A stretch of DNA of 35,086 nt from Nitrosomonadales bacterium (GTDB lineage: Bacteria; Pseudomonadota; Gammaproteobacteria; Burkholderiales; Gallionellaceae). Within the stretch, counting starts at the first letter, position 1. Each line of letters begins with the position of its first letter. The translations under genes were made by a program, and so were the position numbers. The stretch spans positions 1-35,086 of the forward strand of contig JACQYW010000001.1 of assembly GCA_016208015.1 (NCBI GenBank), written 5' to 3'. The notes beneath the pieces were generated by a model. It saw only the letters and a list, made by a program, of their open reading frames with translations, made no database searches and was not told where the DNA came from. Positions 1 to 16,555 of this stretch are shown piece after piece.

Positions 1-141
1 GAAATGGTGATGCCCGGCGACAACGTCAGCATCACGGTTAACCTGATCAACCCGATCGCGATGGAAGAGGGCCTGCGCTTCGCGATCCGCGAAGGCGGCC
101 GTACCGTCGGCGCCGGTGTGGTTGCCAAGGTGCTCGAGTAA
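1..141 (+). CDS. tuf: Elongation factor Tu, C-terminal fragment (first tuf copy)
   Basis: These are the last 46 codons and stop of EF-Tu, the GTPase that carries aminoacyl-tRNA to the ribosome; the rest lies left of the window. The fragment covers the end of domain 3. All 141 bases equal positions 16348-16488, the end of the complete tuf copy, and the two sequences diverge in the first base after the stop. Duplicate tuf genes kept identical by gene conversion are common in Proteobacteria. Because the window begins inside this shared stretch, the left edge is probably an assembly break in the repeat, and identity further upstream cannot be judged. Confidence 0.97.
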   Translation, partial: EMVMPGDNVSITVNLINPIAMEEGLRFAIREGGRTVGAGVVAKVLE

Positions 142-154
142 TAAAAGTCGATGT

Positions 155-182
155 CGGCGGAGCGAAGCGATTCACTCCGTCG
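155..182 (+). other. Stem-loop between tuf and tRNA-Trp
   Basis: Arms 155-166 and 171-182 pair over 12 positions with a single C/A mismatch (163/174) and one G-U pair, closed by a GCGA tetraloop. No run of T follows, so it does not look like an intrinsic terminator. It probably forms in the tuf-trnW-secE readthrough RNA and may guide processing of the tRNA 5' side; that role is inferred. Confidence 0.6.
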
Positions 183-200
183 TCATCATTTGCAGGTTAT

Positions 201-276
201 AGGCCAGTAGCTCAATTGGTAGAGTATCGGTCTCCAAAACCGAGGGTTGGGGGTTCGAGACCCTCCTGGCCTGCCA
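201..276 (+). tRNA. trnW: tRNA-Trp (anticodon CCA)
   Basis: This 76-nt cloverleaf delivers tryptophan at UGG codons. The acceptor stem pairs 201-207 with 266-272, the anticodon stem 227-231 with 239-243, and the T stem 249-253 with 261-265. The anticodon CCA is at 234-236, the discriminator base is G273, and the CCA tail is encoded at 274-276. It lies 59 bp after tuf and 30 bp before secE, the usual place for trnW in Betaproteobacteria, and is probably cut from a tuf-secE transcript. Confidence 0.97.
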
Positions 277-306
277 GTTAGTAAAGTAGAAACGGACAGT
301 TCATAC

Positions 307-654
307 ATGGCTGACAAGATCAAATTGCTGGTTGCCTTCATGCTCATTGCGGCAGGGGTGACTGGCTTCTATGTATTGCGCGATAGCGCACTGGTACTCC
401 GCGTACTGTCGGTGCTGTTCGGCGTATTGCTGGCGGCGGGCATGTTCTGGACGACGGCGTCCGGCAAAGTCTTCTTTGGTTTCACTCAGGATTCGGTGGC
501 CGAGGCCAAGCGGGTGGTGTGGCCGACGAAGAAAGAGACGATGCAGACCACCGGCGTGGTGATCCTGTTCGCGATCGTGATGGCGTTGTTCCTGTGGGCG
601 GTAGATGCGAGTCTGTTGCTGATCGTCAACAAATTGATGGGACGGGGTGAGTGA
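307..654 (+). CDS. secE: Protein translocase subunit SecE
   Basis: SecE clamps SecY in the inner-membrane SecYEG protein-conducting channel. The 115-residue product has three predicted membrane segments (about 6-23, 29-47 and 83-108), the layout of the longer enterobacterial type, and the conserved amphipathic motif before the last helix ([16 protein letters not shown], 67-82). The ATG at 307 is chosen over an in-frame TTG at 247 because the latter lies inside tRNA-Trp. The Shine-Dalgarno signal is weak. The stop overlaps the nusG start by one base (TGATG), indicating coupled translation. Its partner SecY is encoded at 25760. Confidence 0.97.
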   Translation: MADKIKLLVAFMLIAAGVTGFYVLRDSALVLRVLSVLFGVLLAAGMFWTTASGKVFFGFTQDSVAEAKRVVWPTKKETMQTTGVVILFAIVMALFLWAVDASLLLIVNKLMGRGE

Positions 655-1187
655 TGACCAAGCGTTGGTATGTGGTGCATACGTACTCGCAGTTCGAGAA
701 GAGCGTGCAGCGTGCTTTGGTGGAGCGCATCGCGCGTGAAGGCATGGCAGACCTGTTCGGTCAGATCCTCGTTCCGGTCGAGGAGGTGGTCGAGTTGAAG
801 TCCGGCCAGAAGAACATCAGTGAACGCAAATTCTTTCCCGGTTACGTGCTGGTCGAGATGGACATGACCGACGAGAGCTGGCACTTGGTGAAGAATACGC
901 CCAAGGTCACCGGCTTCCTCGGAGGCTCGGCGATGAAGCCGACGCCGATCAGTCAAAAAGAAGTCGACAACATCATGCAGCAGATGCAGGCGGGTGTTGA
1001 GAAGCCGCGCCCCAAGGTGCTGTTCGAAGTGGGCGAGGCGGTGCGCGTCAAGGAAGGTCCGTTCACCGATTTCCACGGCATGGTGGAAGACGTAAATTAC
1101 GACAAGAGCAAGCTGCGGGTCGCGGTCACCATTTTCGGTCGGTCGACGCCTGTGGAACTGAATTTCGGGCAAGTCGAAAAAGCCTGA
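654..1187 (+). CDS. nusG: Transcription termination/antitermination factor NusG
   Basis: NusG binds the clamp of RNA polymerase, raises processivity, and links polymerase to Rho or to ribosomal protein S10. The 177-residue protein has an N-terminal NGN domain (about 1-115, with [13 protein letters not shown]) and a C-terminal KOW domain (about 122-177, with [14 protein letters not shown]). An in-frame GTG lies directly before at 651; the ATG at 654 is preferred because it follows the GGGGTGAG ribosome-binding stretch at usable distance. It is translationally coupled to secE. Length matches the family (181 in E. coli). Confidence 0.97.
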   Translation: MTKRWYVVHTYSQFEKSVQRALVERIAREGMADLFGQILVPVEEVVELKSGQKNISERKFFPGYVLVEMDMTDESWHLVKNTPKVTGFLGGSAMKPTPISQKEVDNIMQQMQAGVEKPRPKVLFEVGEAVRVKEGPFTDFHGMVEDVNYDKSKLRVAVTIFGRSTPVELNFGQVEKA

Positions 1188-1195
1188 TGTTGAGC

Positions 1196-1278
1196 GCCGG
1201 AATTTCCGGCATGACAAACGGGGAGCGTACCGGAGCTGTTGCGGCATGCGTTTAACCCACTAAGTAAGGAGTAGCAAC
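1196..1278 (+). promoter_or_regulatory. rplK leader with candidate L1 autoregulatory site
   Basis: The leader starts with a compact GC hairpin (GCCGG 1196-1200, CCGGC 1206-1210). Then GGG (1221-1223) can pair with CCC (1256-1258) around an asymmetric internal loop and an inner helix (CGTaCCG 1226-1232 with CGGcATG 1242-1248). In E. coli, L1 represses rplKA by binding a leader helix that mimics its 23S rRNA site; the helix/asymmetric loop/helix shape here resembles that, but the match was not scored. The Shine-Dalgarno AAGGAG is at 1266-1271. Confidence 0.45.
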
Positions 1279-1713
1279 GTGGCAAAGAAGATCGTCGGCT
1301 ATATCAAGCTGCAAGTCCCGGCCGGTAAGGCCAACCCCAGTCCCCCCATCGGTCCCGCTCTCGGTCAGCGCGGCCTGAACATCATGGAATTCTGCAAGGC
1401 GTTCAACGCCCAGACCCAGGGTGTCGAGCCCGGTCTGCCGATCCCGGTGGTGATCACCGCGTTCGCGGACAAGAGCTTCACCTTCGTGATGAAGACCCCG
1501 CCCGCGACCATTCTGATCAAGAAGGCCGCCGGTGTGCAAAAGGGCAGCAAGACGCCGCATACCGACAAGGTCGGCAAGCTGACCCGCAAACAGGCGGAAG
1601 ACATCGCCAAGGCCAAGCAGCCCGACCTGACGGCTGCTGACCTGGATGCGGCAGTGCGTACCATCGCCGGTAGCGCGCGTAGCATGGGCATTACCGTGGA
1701 AGGGGTGAAATAA
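1279..1713 (+). CDS. rplK: 50S ribosomal protein L11
   Basis: L11 binds the GTPase-associated region of 23S rRNA together with L10-L12 and is needed for RelA activation during amino acid starvation. At 144 residues it is close to the family norm of 142. The proline-rich N-terminal domain is seen at about 20-30 ([20 protein letters not shown]) and the rRNA-binding C-terminal domain ends in the typical RSMGITVEG. The start is GTG with a strong AAGGAG eight bases upstream. An in-frame stop at 1261 and the conserved N-terminus [12 protein letters not shown] support this start. One base separates its stop from the rplA start. Confidence 0.98.
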   Translation: MAKKIVGYIKLQVPAGKANPSPPIGPALGQRGLNIMEFCKAFNAQTQGVEPGLPIPVVITAFADKSFTFVMKTPPATILIKKAAGVQKGSKTPHTDKVGKLTRKQAEDIAKAKQPDLTAADLDAAVRTIAGSARSMGITVEGVK

Positions 1714-1714
1714 C

Positions 1715-2410
1715 ATGGCACAAGTTTCCAAACGTTACAAGGCGCTGGCCGCCAAGGTCGACCGCAACAAGCTGTACGCGCTGGATGAAGCGCTGAAGCT
1801 GGTGAAAGAGACCGCCAAGGCCAAGTTCGATGAGTCCATCGACGTGGCAGTGAACCTCGGCATCGATGCCAAGAAGTCCGACCAGTTGGTGCGCGGCTCC
1901 GTCGTGTTGCCCAAGGGCACCGGCAAAACCATGCGCGTGGCGGTGTTCGCACAGGGTGCAAAGGCTGAAGAAGCCAAGGCTGCAGGCGCCGACATCGTCG
2001 GTTTCGACGACCTGGCCGAGACCATCAAGGCCGGCAAGATGGATTTCGACGTGGTCATCGCTTCTCCCGATGCGATGCGTATCGTCGGCCAACTGGGCCA
2101 GATCCTCGGTCCGCGCGGTTTGATGCCTAACCCAAAGGTGGGCACGGTGACTGCCGATGTGGCAGGCGCAGTGAAGAACGCCAAGGCTGGTCAGGTTCAA
2201 TACCGTACCGACAAGAACGGCATCATCCAGTGCACCATCGGTCGAGCCTCGTTCGCGGCGGAAGCGCTGCGCGAGAACATGCTGGCCCTGATCGAGGCAT
2301 TGAACAAGGCCAAGCCTGCTGCTTCCAAGGGTGTGTACCTGAAGAAGGTCGCGATCTCCAGCACCATGGGTGTCGGTATCCGCGTCGAACAGGCAAGCCT
2401 GATAGCGTAA
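1715..2410 (+). CDS. rplA: 50S ribosomal protein L1
   Basis: L1 forms the mobile L1 stalk of the large subunit, which guides the exit of deacylated tRNA, and acts as translational repressor of its own operon in E. coli. The 231-residue product covers the whole family, with the [12 protein letters not shown] motif in the middle (about 131-142) and the usual C-terminal segment ending [15 protein letters not shown]. It follows rplK by one base, so the two are surely cotranslated. A hairpin lies directly downstream and separates it from the rplJL leader. Confidence 0.98.
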   Translation: MAQVSKRYKALAAKVDRNKLYALDEALKLVKETAKAKFDESIDVAVNLGIDAKKSDQLVRGSVVLPKGTGKTMRVAVFAQGAKAEEAKAAGADIVGFDDLAETIKAGKMDFDVVIASPDAMRIVGQLGQILGPRGLMPNPKVGTVTADVAGAVKNAKAGQVQYRTDKNGIIQCTIGRASFAAEALRENMLALIEALNKAKPAASKGVYLKKVAISSTMGVGIRVEQASLIA

Positions 2411-2422
2411 AATTTTGAATTT

Positions 2423-2446
2423 GGCGACGGGGTTTTCCCTGTTGCC
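2423..2446 (+). terminator. Hairpin after rplA (partial terminator or processing site)
   Basis: Arms 2423-2432 and 2437-2446 pair over ten positions (two G-U) around a TTTT loop. The following ATTTGTTCTTT is T-rich but broken, so this is a weak intrinsic terminator at best. It could lower rplKA readthrough into rplJL or mark an RNase cut, allowing the two halves of the operon to be set separately. Confidence 0.5.
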
Positions 2447-2455
2447 ATTTGTTCT

Positions 2456-2484
2456 TTGACTGCTGGCAGCACAGGCAGATTATC
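2456..2484 (+). promoter_or_regulatory. Candidate sigma70 promoter upstream of rplJ
   Basis: TTGACT (2456-2461) is followed after 16 bases by GATTAT (2478-2483), five and four matches to consensus respectively. E. coli has a promoter at the same place between the L1 and L10 genes. The predicted start near 2490 would fall at the beginning of the L10 leader fold, so the promoter may clip the structure's first bases; this lowers confidence. Confidence 0.4.
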
Positions 2485-2668
2485 AAAGACCGTAGGTGTC
2501 GAAGGTGCCGTTGGCCGGAGACTTAATTGACGGCAGTCGCGTCGACCAACGTAGATGGTGTGCCCGCGAGCAGGAAGTATTTGTTGTTCCCTGTCTTGAG
2601 GACGCGGTCGTTAATCAAGGGATGTCAAACTACGGTGCGATATCCCGCTGTGAAGATGGAGGAAGACT
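2485..2668 (+). ncRNA. L10 leader (rplJ autoregulatory RNA)
   Basis: This 184-nt untranslated stretch begins AAAGACCGTAGGTG and carries CTTAAT (2522-2527) and GTAGATGGTG, elements I recall from proteobacterial L10 leaders (Rfam ribosomal L10 leader). In E. coli the L10-(L12)4 complex binds this RNA and blocks translation of rplJ. It ends in the strong ribosome-binding site GGAGGAAG (2658-2665). The annotation rests on position, length and these segments; a covariance-model score was not available. Confidence 0.75.
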
Positions 2669-3163
2669 TTGGGTCTTAATCTGCAAGAAAAGCAAGCGGT
2701 GGTTGCGGAAGTCAGCGCACAAGTGGCGCAGGCACAGACTATCGTACTGGCTGAGTATCGCGGCATCGAAGTCGGCGACATCACCAAGTTGCGTGCCAAT
2801 GCGCGCAACTCTGGTGTGTATTTCCGCGTGGTTAAAAACACGCTGGCACGCCGTGCGGTGCAAGGCACTCCGTTCGAAGCGTTGGCAGAGAAGATGGTGG
2901 GGCCGTTGGTTTACGGCATCAGCGCCGATCCTGTCGCCGCTGCGAAAGTGGTGTATGACTTCGCCAAATCAAACGAAAAACTGGTGATCACAGCAGGTTC
3001 TTACAACGGCAAGATGCTGGACAAGGCGGGCGTTTCCGCATTGGCCACCGTGCCGTCGAAGGAAGTTCTGCTGGCGCAACTGCTGGGTGTGTTGCAATCG
3101 CCGATTTCCGGTTTGGCGCGTGTACTCGTCGCAGTGGCAGAAAAGAAAACGGCTACCGTTTAA
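2669..3163 (+). CDS. rplJ: 50S ribosomal protein L10
   Basis: L10 anchors the L12 dimers to 23S rRNA to form the flexible stalk that recruits translation GTPases. The product has 164 residues, with the N-terminal rRNA-binding domain including [12 protein letters not shown] (31-42) and [11 protein letters not shown], and a C-terminal helix that binds L12. The start codon is TTG: GGAGG lies at 2658-2662, a stop in frame lies at 2651, and no ATG occurs near the conserved N-terminus [11 protein letters not shown]. The rare start could limit synthesis of a protein that also represses its own mRNA. Confidence 0.97.
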   Translation: MGLNLQEKQAVVAEVSAQVAQAQTIVLAEYRGIEVGDITKLRANARNSGVYFRVVKNTLARRAVQGTPFEALAEKMVGPLVYGISADPVAAAKVVYDFAKSNEKLVITAGSYNGKMLDKAGVSALATVPSKEVLLAQLLGVLQSPISGLARVLVAVAEKKTATV

Positions 3164-3216
3164 TCAGAACTGCTACCGCGCAATTTATTTCGATCTCTTA
3201 ATTCAGGAAGAACAAC

Positions 3217-3594
3217 ATGTCATTTGATAAAGACGCATTTTTGAAAGCTCTGGACGGTATGTCCGTGCTGGAATTGAACGAGCTGGTGAAGGCTGTCGAA
3301 GAGAAGTTCGGCGTATCCGCTGCTGCGATGGCTGCTCCTGCTGCTGGCGGCGGTGCTGCTGCCGGTGCTGCTGCTGTTGAGCAGACCGAGTTCACCGTGA
3401 CCCTGAAGGCCGCTGGCGAAGCCAAGGTCAACGTGATCAAGGTTGTGCGCGCGATCACCGGTCTGGGCTTGAAGGAAGCCAAGGATCTGGTTGACGGCGC
3501 ACCCAAGACAGTGAAGGAAGGCGTGAGCAAGGCTGATGCCGACGCGATCGCCAAGCAACTGATCGAAGCTGGCGCAACCGCTGAAGTCAAGTAA
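3217..3594 (+). CDS. rplL: 50S ribosomal protein L7/L12
   Basis: L12 is the only multicopy ribosomal protein. Its dimers bind L10 by the N-terminal domain and contact EF-Tu, EF-G, IF2 and RF3 by the C-terminal domain. The 125-residue product shows the N-terminal dimerisation domain (1-32), an Ala/Gly-rich hinge (about 37-53), and the C-terminal domain with the conserved [20 protein letters not shown] helix region. It lies 53 bp after rplJ with AGGAAG upstream. A terminator-like hairpin follows after 17 bp. Confidence 0.98.
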   Translation: MSFDKDAFLKALDGMSVLELNELVKAVEEKFGVSAAAMAAPAAGGGAAAGAAAVEQTEFTVTLKAAGEAKVNVIKVVRAITGLGLKEAKDLVDGAPKTVKEGVSKADADAIAKQLIEAGATAEVK

Positions 3595-3611
3595 GCATAG
3601 CGTGTGCAGAG

Positions 3612-3639
3612 AGGCTGACGGAAAACCCGTCAGCCTTTT
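3612..3639 (+). terminator. rplL-rpoB attenuator (intrinsic terminator)
   Basis: AGGCTGACGG (3612-3621) pairs with CCGTCAGCCT (3627-3636) around an AAAAC loop, followed by TTTT. E. coli has a partial terminator at exactly this junction that reduces transcription of rpoBC relative to the ribosomal protein genes. The short T run here fits partial rather than complete termination. Confidence 0.85.
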
Positions 3640-3699
3640 GCCGCTTCTGGAAACGAAAGCTGAAAGACTTGAGTTGGGCTGTAGAAGTTAACGGTTAAG

Positions 3700-3715
3700 C
3701 GGTGCGCGAGCGCCG
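3700..3715 (+). other. Small GNRA hairpin in the rpoB leader
   Basis: CGGTGC (3700-3705) pairs with GCGCCG (3710-3715) around a GCGA tetraloop, 37 bases before the rpoB start. It sits in a 113-nt leader after the attenuator and could affect mRNA stability or processing; no known family was recognised. Confidence 0.5.
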
Positions 3716-3752
3716 ATTGTCCCTTACCTTTTCCTACTGTAGTGGAGATACC

Positions 3753-7820
<4,068 letters not shown>

Positions 7821-7825
7821 CAACT

Positions 7826-7850
7826 CCTCATGCGATTTATCGCATAGAGG
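7826..7850 (+). other. Perfect hairpin in the rpoB-rpoC spacer
   Basis: CCTC+ATGCGAT (7826-7836) pairs with ATCGCAT (7839-7845) and GAGG (7847-7850), with one unpaired A in the 3' arm. No T run follows, so it is not a terminator. A hairpin six bases after the rpoB stop may protect the rpoB 3' end or serve as an RNase III or RNase E processing site; function is inferred. Confidence 0.6.
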
Positions 7851-7900
7851 ATTGCGTAACTTTGTTGCTAAGCGCACGCACAGGATAAAAGGAGTCACAC

Positions 7901-12118
<4,218 letters not shown>

Positions 12119-12122
12119 TTGC

Positions 12123-12151
12123 TTGACAGGCAAGGGCTTCGTCAATAGAAT
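12123..12151 (+). promoter_or_regulatory. Strong sigma70-type promoter for the str operon
   Basis: TTGACA (12123-12128, perfect) and TAGAAT (12146-12151, five of six) are separated by exactly 17 bases. The -35 element begins four bases after the rpoC stop. The bases after the -10 box, GCGCGG, form a GC-rich discriminator, typical of promoters repressed by ppGpp/DksA. The predicted start near 12158 would give a leader of about 108 nt before rpsL. Confidence 0.85.
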
Positions 12152-12175
12152 GCGCGGTCTTTTTAGTCCGCGCAT
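12150..12175 (+). other. Inverted repeat overlapping the str promoter
   Basis: ATGCGCGG (12150-12157) pairs with CCGCGCAT (12168-12175) around a ten-base loop containing five T. The left arm overlaps the -10 box and discriminator, so RNA from the local promoter would lack it; only rpoC readthrough RNA could fold this hairpin. It may act as a weak terminator or 3' end for rpoC mRNA. Confidence 0.6.
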
Positions 12176-12265
12176 TTCTGTGTAAATCGGCACAGAGGTA
12201 GTCGCAGAGCGGTATTTTAGGTTTAACCTTTGGTTTTTAAACAGTTTTCAGGAAGCGAATAGATA
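12176..12265 (+). promoter_or_regulatory. rpsL leader with small hairpins
   Basis: The untranslated leader holds CTGTG (12178-12182) pairing with CACAG (12191-12195) and GTTTAA (12221-12226) pairing with TTAAAC (12237-12242). The Shine-Dalgarno is AGGAAG at 12250-12255, ten bases before the ATG. No known regulatory RNA family was recognised. Confidence 0.4.
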
Positions 12266-12643
12266 ATGCCAACCATCAACCAGTTAGTGCGCACAGGCCG
12301 TACGGCCGAAGTGACCAAGAGCAAGGTGCCGGCTCTCGCGGGTAGTCCTCAAAAACGCGGTGTTTGCACGCGCGTTTACACCACGACTCCGAAGAAACCG
12401 AACTCGGCGCTGCGTAAGGTCGCCAAGGTGCGTTTGACCAACGGTTTCGAAGTCATCTCCTACATCGGCGGTGAAGGCCATAACCTGCAAGAACACAGCG
12501 TGGTTCTGCTACGCGGCGGTCGTGTGAAAGACTTGCCGGGTGTGCGTTACCACATGGTGCGCGGCAGCCTGGATACGGCTGGTGTGAAAGATCGTAAACA
12601 GTCCCGTTCCAAGTACGGCGCGAAACGCCCGAAAAAAGCGTAA
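12266..12643 (+). CDS. rpsL: 30S ribosomal protein S12
   Basis: S12 sits at the decoding centre and affects translational accuracy. The 125-residue product has the conserved [21 protein letters not shown] segment and [12 protein letters not shown]; the lysines altered in streptomycin-resistant mutants are both wild type. It is the first gene of the str operon (rpsL-rpsG-fusA-tuf) and follows its own promoter. Confidence 0.99.
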   Translation: MPTINQLVRTGRTAEVTKSKVPALAGSPQKRGVCTRVYTTTPKKPNSALRKVAKVRLTNGFEVISYIGGEGHNLQEHSVVLLRGGRVKDLPGVRYHMVRGSLDTAGVKDRKQSRSKYGAKRPKKA

Positions 12644-12677
12644 TTCCGAATTAGTCAGATATAACTGAGGTATTGAT

Positions 12678-13148
12678 ATGCCAAGACGTAGAGAAGTCCC
12701 CAAGCGCGAAGTCCTGCCCGATCCAAAGTTCGGCAACCAGGATCTTTCCAAGTTCGTCAATGTGCTGATGACAGCCGGCAAGAAATCGGTCGCCGAGCGC
12801 ATCCTGTATGGCGCTCTGGAGCAGGTCGGCAAGAAGAGCGGCAAGGACCCGATCGAGGTGTTCAATCAGGCGATTGCAAATGCCAAGCCCCAGGTCGAAG
12901 TGAAGAGTCGCCGTGTCGGCGGAGCCAACTACCAGGTTCCGGTCGAAGTGCGCCCGTCCCGTCGTATGGCGCTGGCGATGCGCTGGTTGAAGGATTTTGC
13001 GCGCAAGCGCGGCGAGAAGTCCATGGGCCTGCGTCTGGCAGGTGAGTTGATCGATGCTTCCGAAGGTCGCGGCGGTGCGGTCAAGAAGCGCGAGGAAGTC
13101 CATCGTATGGCTGACGCCAACAAGGCATTCTCGCATTTCCGTTTCTAA
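12678..13148 (+). CDS. rpsG: 30S ribosomal protein S7
   Basis: S7 nucleates assembly of the 3' major domain (head) of the 30S subunit and contacts E-site tRNA. The 156-residue product begins [19 protein letters not shown] and holds the rRNA-binding helices and beta hairpin (about 72-85, [17 protein letters not shown]). S7 represses the str mRNA in E. coli by binding between rpsL and rpsG; the spacer here is 34 bp, with only a four-pair hairpin visible, so the same control cannot be shown. Confidence 0.99.
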   Translation: MPRRREVPKREVLPDPKFGNQDLSKFVNVLMTAGKKSVAERILYGALEQVGKKSGKDPIEVFNQAIANAKPQVEVKSRRVGGANYQVPVEVRPSRRMALAMRWLKDFARKRGEKSMGLRLAGELIDASEGRGGAVKKREEVHRMADANKAFSHFRF

Positions 13149-13175
13149 GAAGAATCTACAGTCAGGTAATCTATC

Positions 13176-15272
13176 GTGGCACGCAAAACTCCAATCCAAC
13201 GCTATCGCAACATCGGCATCAGTGCGCATATTGATGCGGGCAAGACTACTACCACCGAGCGCATCCTGTTCTATACGGGTGTGAGCCACAAGATCGGTGA
13301 GGTGCACGATGGTGCGGCCACAATGGACTGGATGGAGCAAGAGCAGGAGCGCGGCATCACCATTACCTCTGCCGCGACGACTTGTTTCTGGAAGGGCATG
13401 GACAACTCCTACCCTGAGCATCGTTTCAACATCATCGATACGCCGGGGCACGTGGACTTCACCATCGAGGTGGAGCGCTCCATGCGTGTGCTGGACGGCG
13501 CCTGCATGGTCTATTGTGCCGTGGGTGGCGTACAGCCGCAGTCCGAAACCGTGTGGCGTCAGGCCAACAAGTATAAGGTGCCGCGTTTGGCTTTCGTCAA
13601 CAAGATGGACCGTACCGGGGCCAACTTCTTCAAGGTGGTCACGCAGATGCAGACTCGCCTGAAAGCCAACCCGGTTCCGCTCGTGATTCCTATCGGTGCG
13701 GAAGAAGGCTTCACTGGCGTTGTCGATCTGATAAAGATGCGCGCCATCATCTGGGATGAAGCTTCCCAGGGCATGAAGTTCGAGTACAAGGAGATCCCGA
13801 CCGAATTGCTGGCGAGCGCCAATGAGTGGCGAGCAAAGATGGTCGAGACGGCTGCCGAAGCGTCCGAAGATCTGATGAATCAGTATCTCGAAAATGGCGA
13901 TCTGACCGAAGAGCAGGTCATTCTGGGTATCCGCACCCGTACCATCGCCTGCGAGATACAGCCGATGCTGTGCGGTTCCGCGTTCAAGAACAAGGGTGTG
14001 CAGCGCATGCTGGATGCCGTGATCATGTTCCTGCCTTCTCCGGTTGATATTCCGGATGTGACCGGTGAGACCGAAGAGGGTGCTCCGGCATCCCGCAAGG
14101 CTGATGACAGCGAGAACTTCTCTGCGCTGGCATTCAAGCTGATGACCGACCCGTTCGTTGGTCAGCTGACATTCGTGCGCGTCTATTCCGGCGTGCTGAA
14201 GAAGGGCGACACGGTTTACAACCCGATCCGCGGCAAGAAAGAGCGTATCGGCCGTATCGTGCAGATGCACGCAAACGAGCGCCTGGAAGTTGACGAGATT
14301 CTGGCGGGCGACATCGCCGCTTGTATCGGGTTGAAAGATGTGACCACCGGCGAATCGCTGTGTGATCCGAACAAGCCGATCATCCTTGAGCGCATGATAT
14401 TCCCCGAGCCGGTGATTCACGTCGCTGTAGAGCCGAAGACCAAGGTAGACCAGGAGAAGATGGGTATAGCGCTGGGCCGTCTGGCAGCAGAAGATCCTTC
14501 GTTCCGTGTACGCACTGACGAAGAATCCGGCCAGACCATTATGTCCGGTATGGGCGAGTTGCACCTGGAGATCCTGGTTGACCGCATGAAGCGCGAATTC
14601 GGCGTGGAAGCGAATGTGGGCGCACCGCAAGTGGCCTACCGCGAAGCGATTCGCAAGTCTGTGGAAGTCGAAGGAAAGTATGCCAAGCAGACAGGTGGTC
14701 GCGGTCAGTACGGTCACGTATGGATCAAGATGGAGCCGAACGAGACCGGAAAAGGTTTCGAATTCGTCGATGCTATCAAGGGCGGTACAGTTCCGCGCGA
14801 ATTCATCCCCGCGGTAGAAAAAGGTTTGCGTGAGTCGCTGCCAAGCGGTGTGCTGGCCGGATTCCCGGTGGTTGATGTCAAGATCACATTGTTCGACGGT
14901 TCCTACCACGACGTGGACTCCAATGAGAACGCGTTCAAGATGGCCGCGTCGATGGCATTCAAGGACGGCATGCGCAAGGCAAGCCCGGTTCTGCTGGAGC
15001 CGATGATGTCGGTGGAAGTGGAAACGCCGGAAGACTACACCGGTACGGTGATGGGCGATTTGTCCTCGCGTCGCGGTATGGTGCAGGGTATGGACGACAT
15101 GGCGGGTGGAGGCAAGTCTGTCAAGGCGGAAGTGCCATTGTCCGAGATGTTCGGCTACTCGACCTCGTTGCGTTCCGCGACCCAGGGGCGTGCAACCTAC
15201 ACCATGGAATTCAAGCACTACACCGAAGCACCCAAGAGCGTTGCTGAAGCAGTGATGAGCAGCAAGAAATAA
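13176..15272 (+). CDS. fusA: Elongation factor G
   Basis: EF-G is the GTPase that drives translocation and, with RRF, ribosome recycling. The 698-residue product has the G1 motif AHIDAGKT at 17-24, switch [15 protein letters not shown] at 88-92 and NKMD at 142-145, followed by domains II to V ending in the [16 protein letters not shown] tail. The start is GTG, 27 bp after rpsG; the N-terminus [20 protein letters not shown] matches the family. It is cotranscribed with rpsG and tuf. Confidence 0.99.
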   Translation: MARKTPIQRYRNIGISAHIDAGKTTTTERILFYTGVSHKIGEVHDGAATMDWMEQEQERGITITSAATTCFWKGMDNSYPEHRFNIIDTPGHVDFTIEVERSMRVLDGACMVYCAVGGVQPQSETVWRQANKYKVPRLAFVNKMDRTGANFFKVVTQMQTRLKANPVPLVIPIGAEEGFTGVVDLIKMRAIIWDEASQGMKFEYKEIPTELLASANEWRAKMVETAAEASEDLMNQYLENGDLTEEQVILGIRTRTIACEIQPMLCGSAFKNKGVQRMLDAVIMFLPSPVDIPDVTGETEEGAPASRKADDSENFSALAFKLMTDPFVGQLTFVRVYSGVLKKGDTVYNPIRGKKERIGRIVQMHANERLEVDEILAGDIAACIGLKDVTTGESLCDPNKPIILERMIFPEPVIHVAVEPKTKVDQEKMGIALGRLAAEDPSFRVRTDEESGQTIMSGMGELHLEILVDRMKREFGVEANVGAPQVAYREAIRKSVEVEGKYAKQTGGRGQYGHVWIKMEPNETGKGFEFVDAIKGGTVPREFIPAVEKGLRESLPSGVLAGFPVVDVKITLFDGSYHDVDSNENAFKMAASMAFKDGMRKASPVLLEPMMSVEVETPEDYTGTVMGDLSSRRGMVQGMDDMAGGGKSVKAEVPLSEMFGYSTSLRSATQGRATYTMEFKHYTEAPKSVAEAVMSSKK

Positions 15273-15297
15273 CACAGACTAGTCGGAGAGATAAATC

Positions 15298-16488
<1,191 letters not shown>

Positions 16489-16510
16489 GTGGCTGCGGCC
16501 GCGCGATTTC

Positions 16511-16536
16511 GTTCTTTAAACCAGCGGCAATGCCGC
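16511..16536 (+). promoter_or_regulatory. boxA-like element and hairpin upstream of rpsJ
   Basis: GTTCTTTAA (16511-16519) fits the boxA pattern GYTCTTTAA of rRNA leaders, the RNA site of the NusB-NusE antitermination complex. Five bases later GCGGCA (16524-16529) pairs with TGCCGC (16531-16536), though the single-base loop means the top pair must open. The site lies 37 bases before rpsJ, which encodes NusE itself. Function is inferred from the motif only. Confidence 0.5.
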
Positions 16537-16555
16537 GTAGATGCAAGAGAAGATT

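Noticed and set aside
247..306. N-terminal extension of secE from a TTG at 247
   Set aside because: The extension would be translated from within the tRNA-Trp gene; the ATG at 307 gives the family N-terminus.
2496..2987. Plus-strand frame covering the L10 leader and part of rplJ
   Set aside because: It overlaps rplJ in another frame, covers a structured leader and has no family resemblance.
12644..12677. S7 autoregulatory site between rpsL and rpsG
   Set aside because: Only a four-pair hairpin (TCAG/CTGA) is visible in 34 bases, too little to claim the E. coli type of site.
12651..15275. Long minus-strand frame opposite rpsG and fusA
   Set aside because: Codon-aligned shadow of fusA with the same biased composition.
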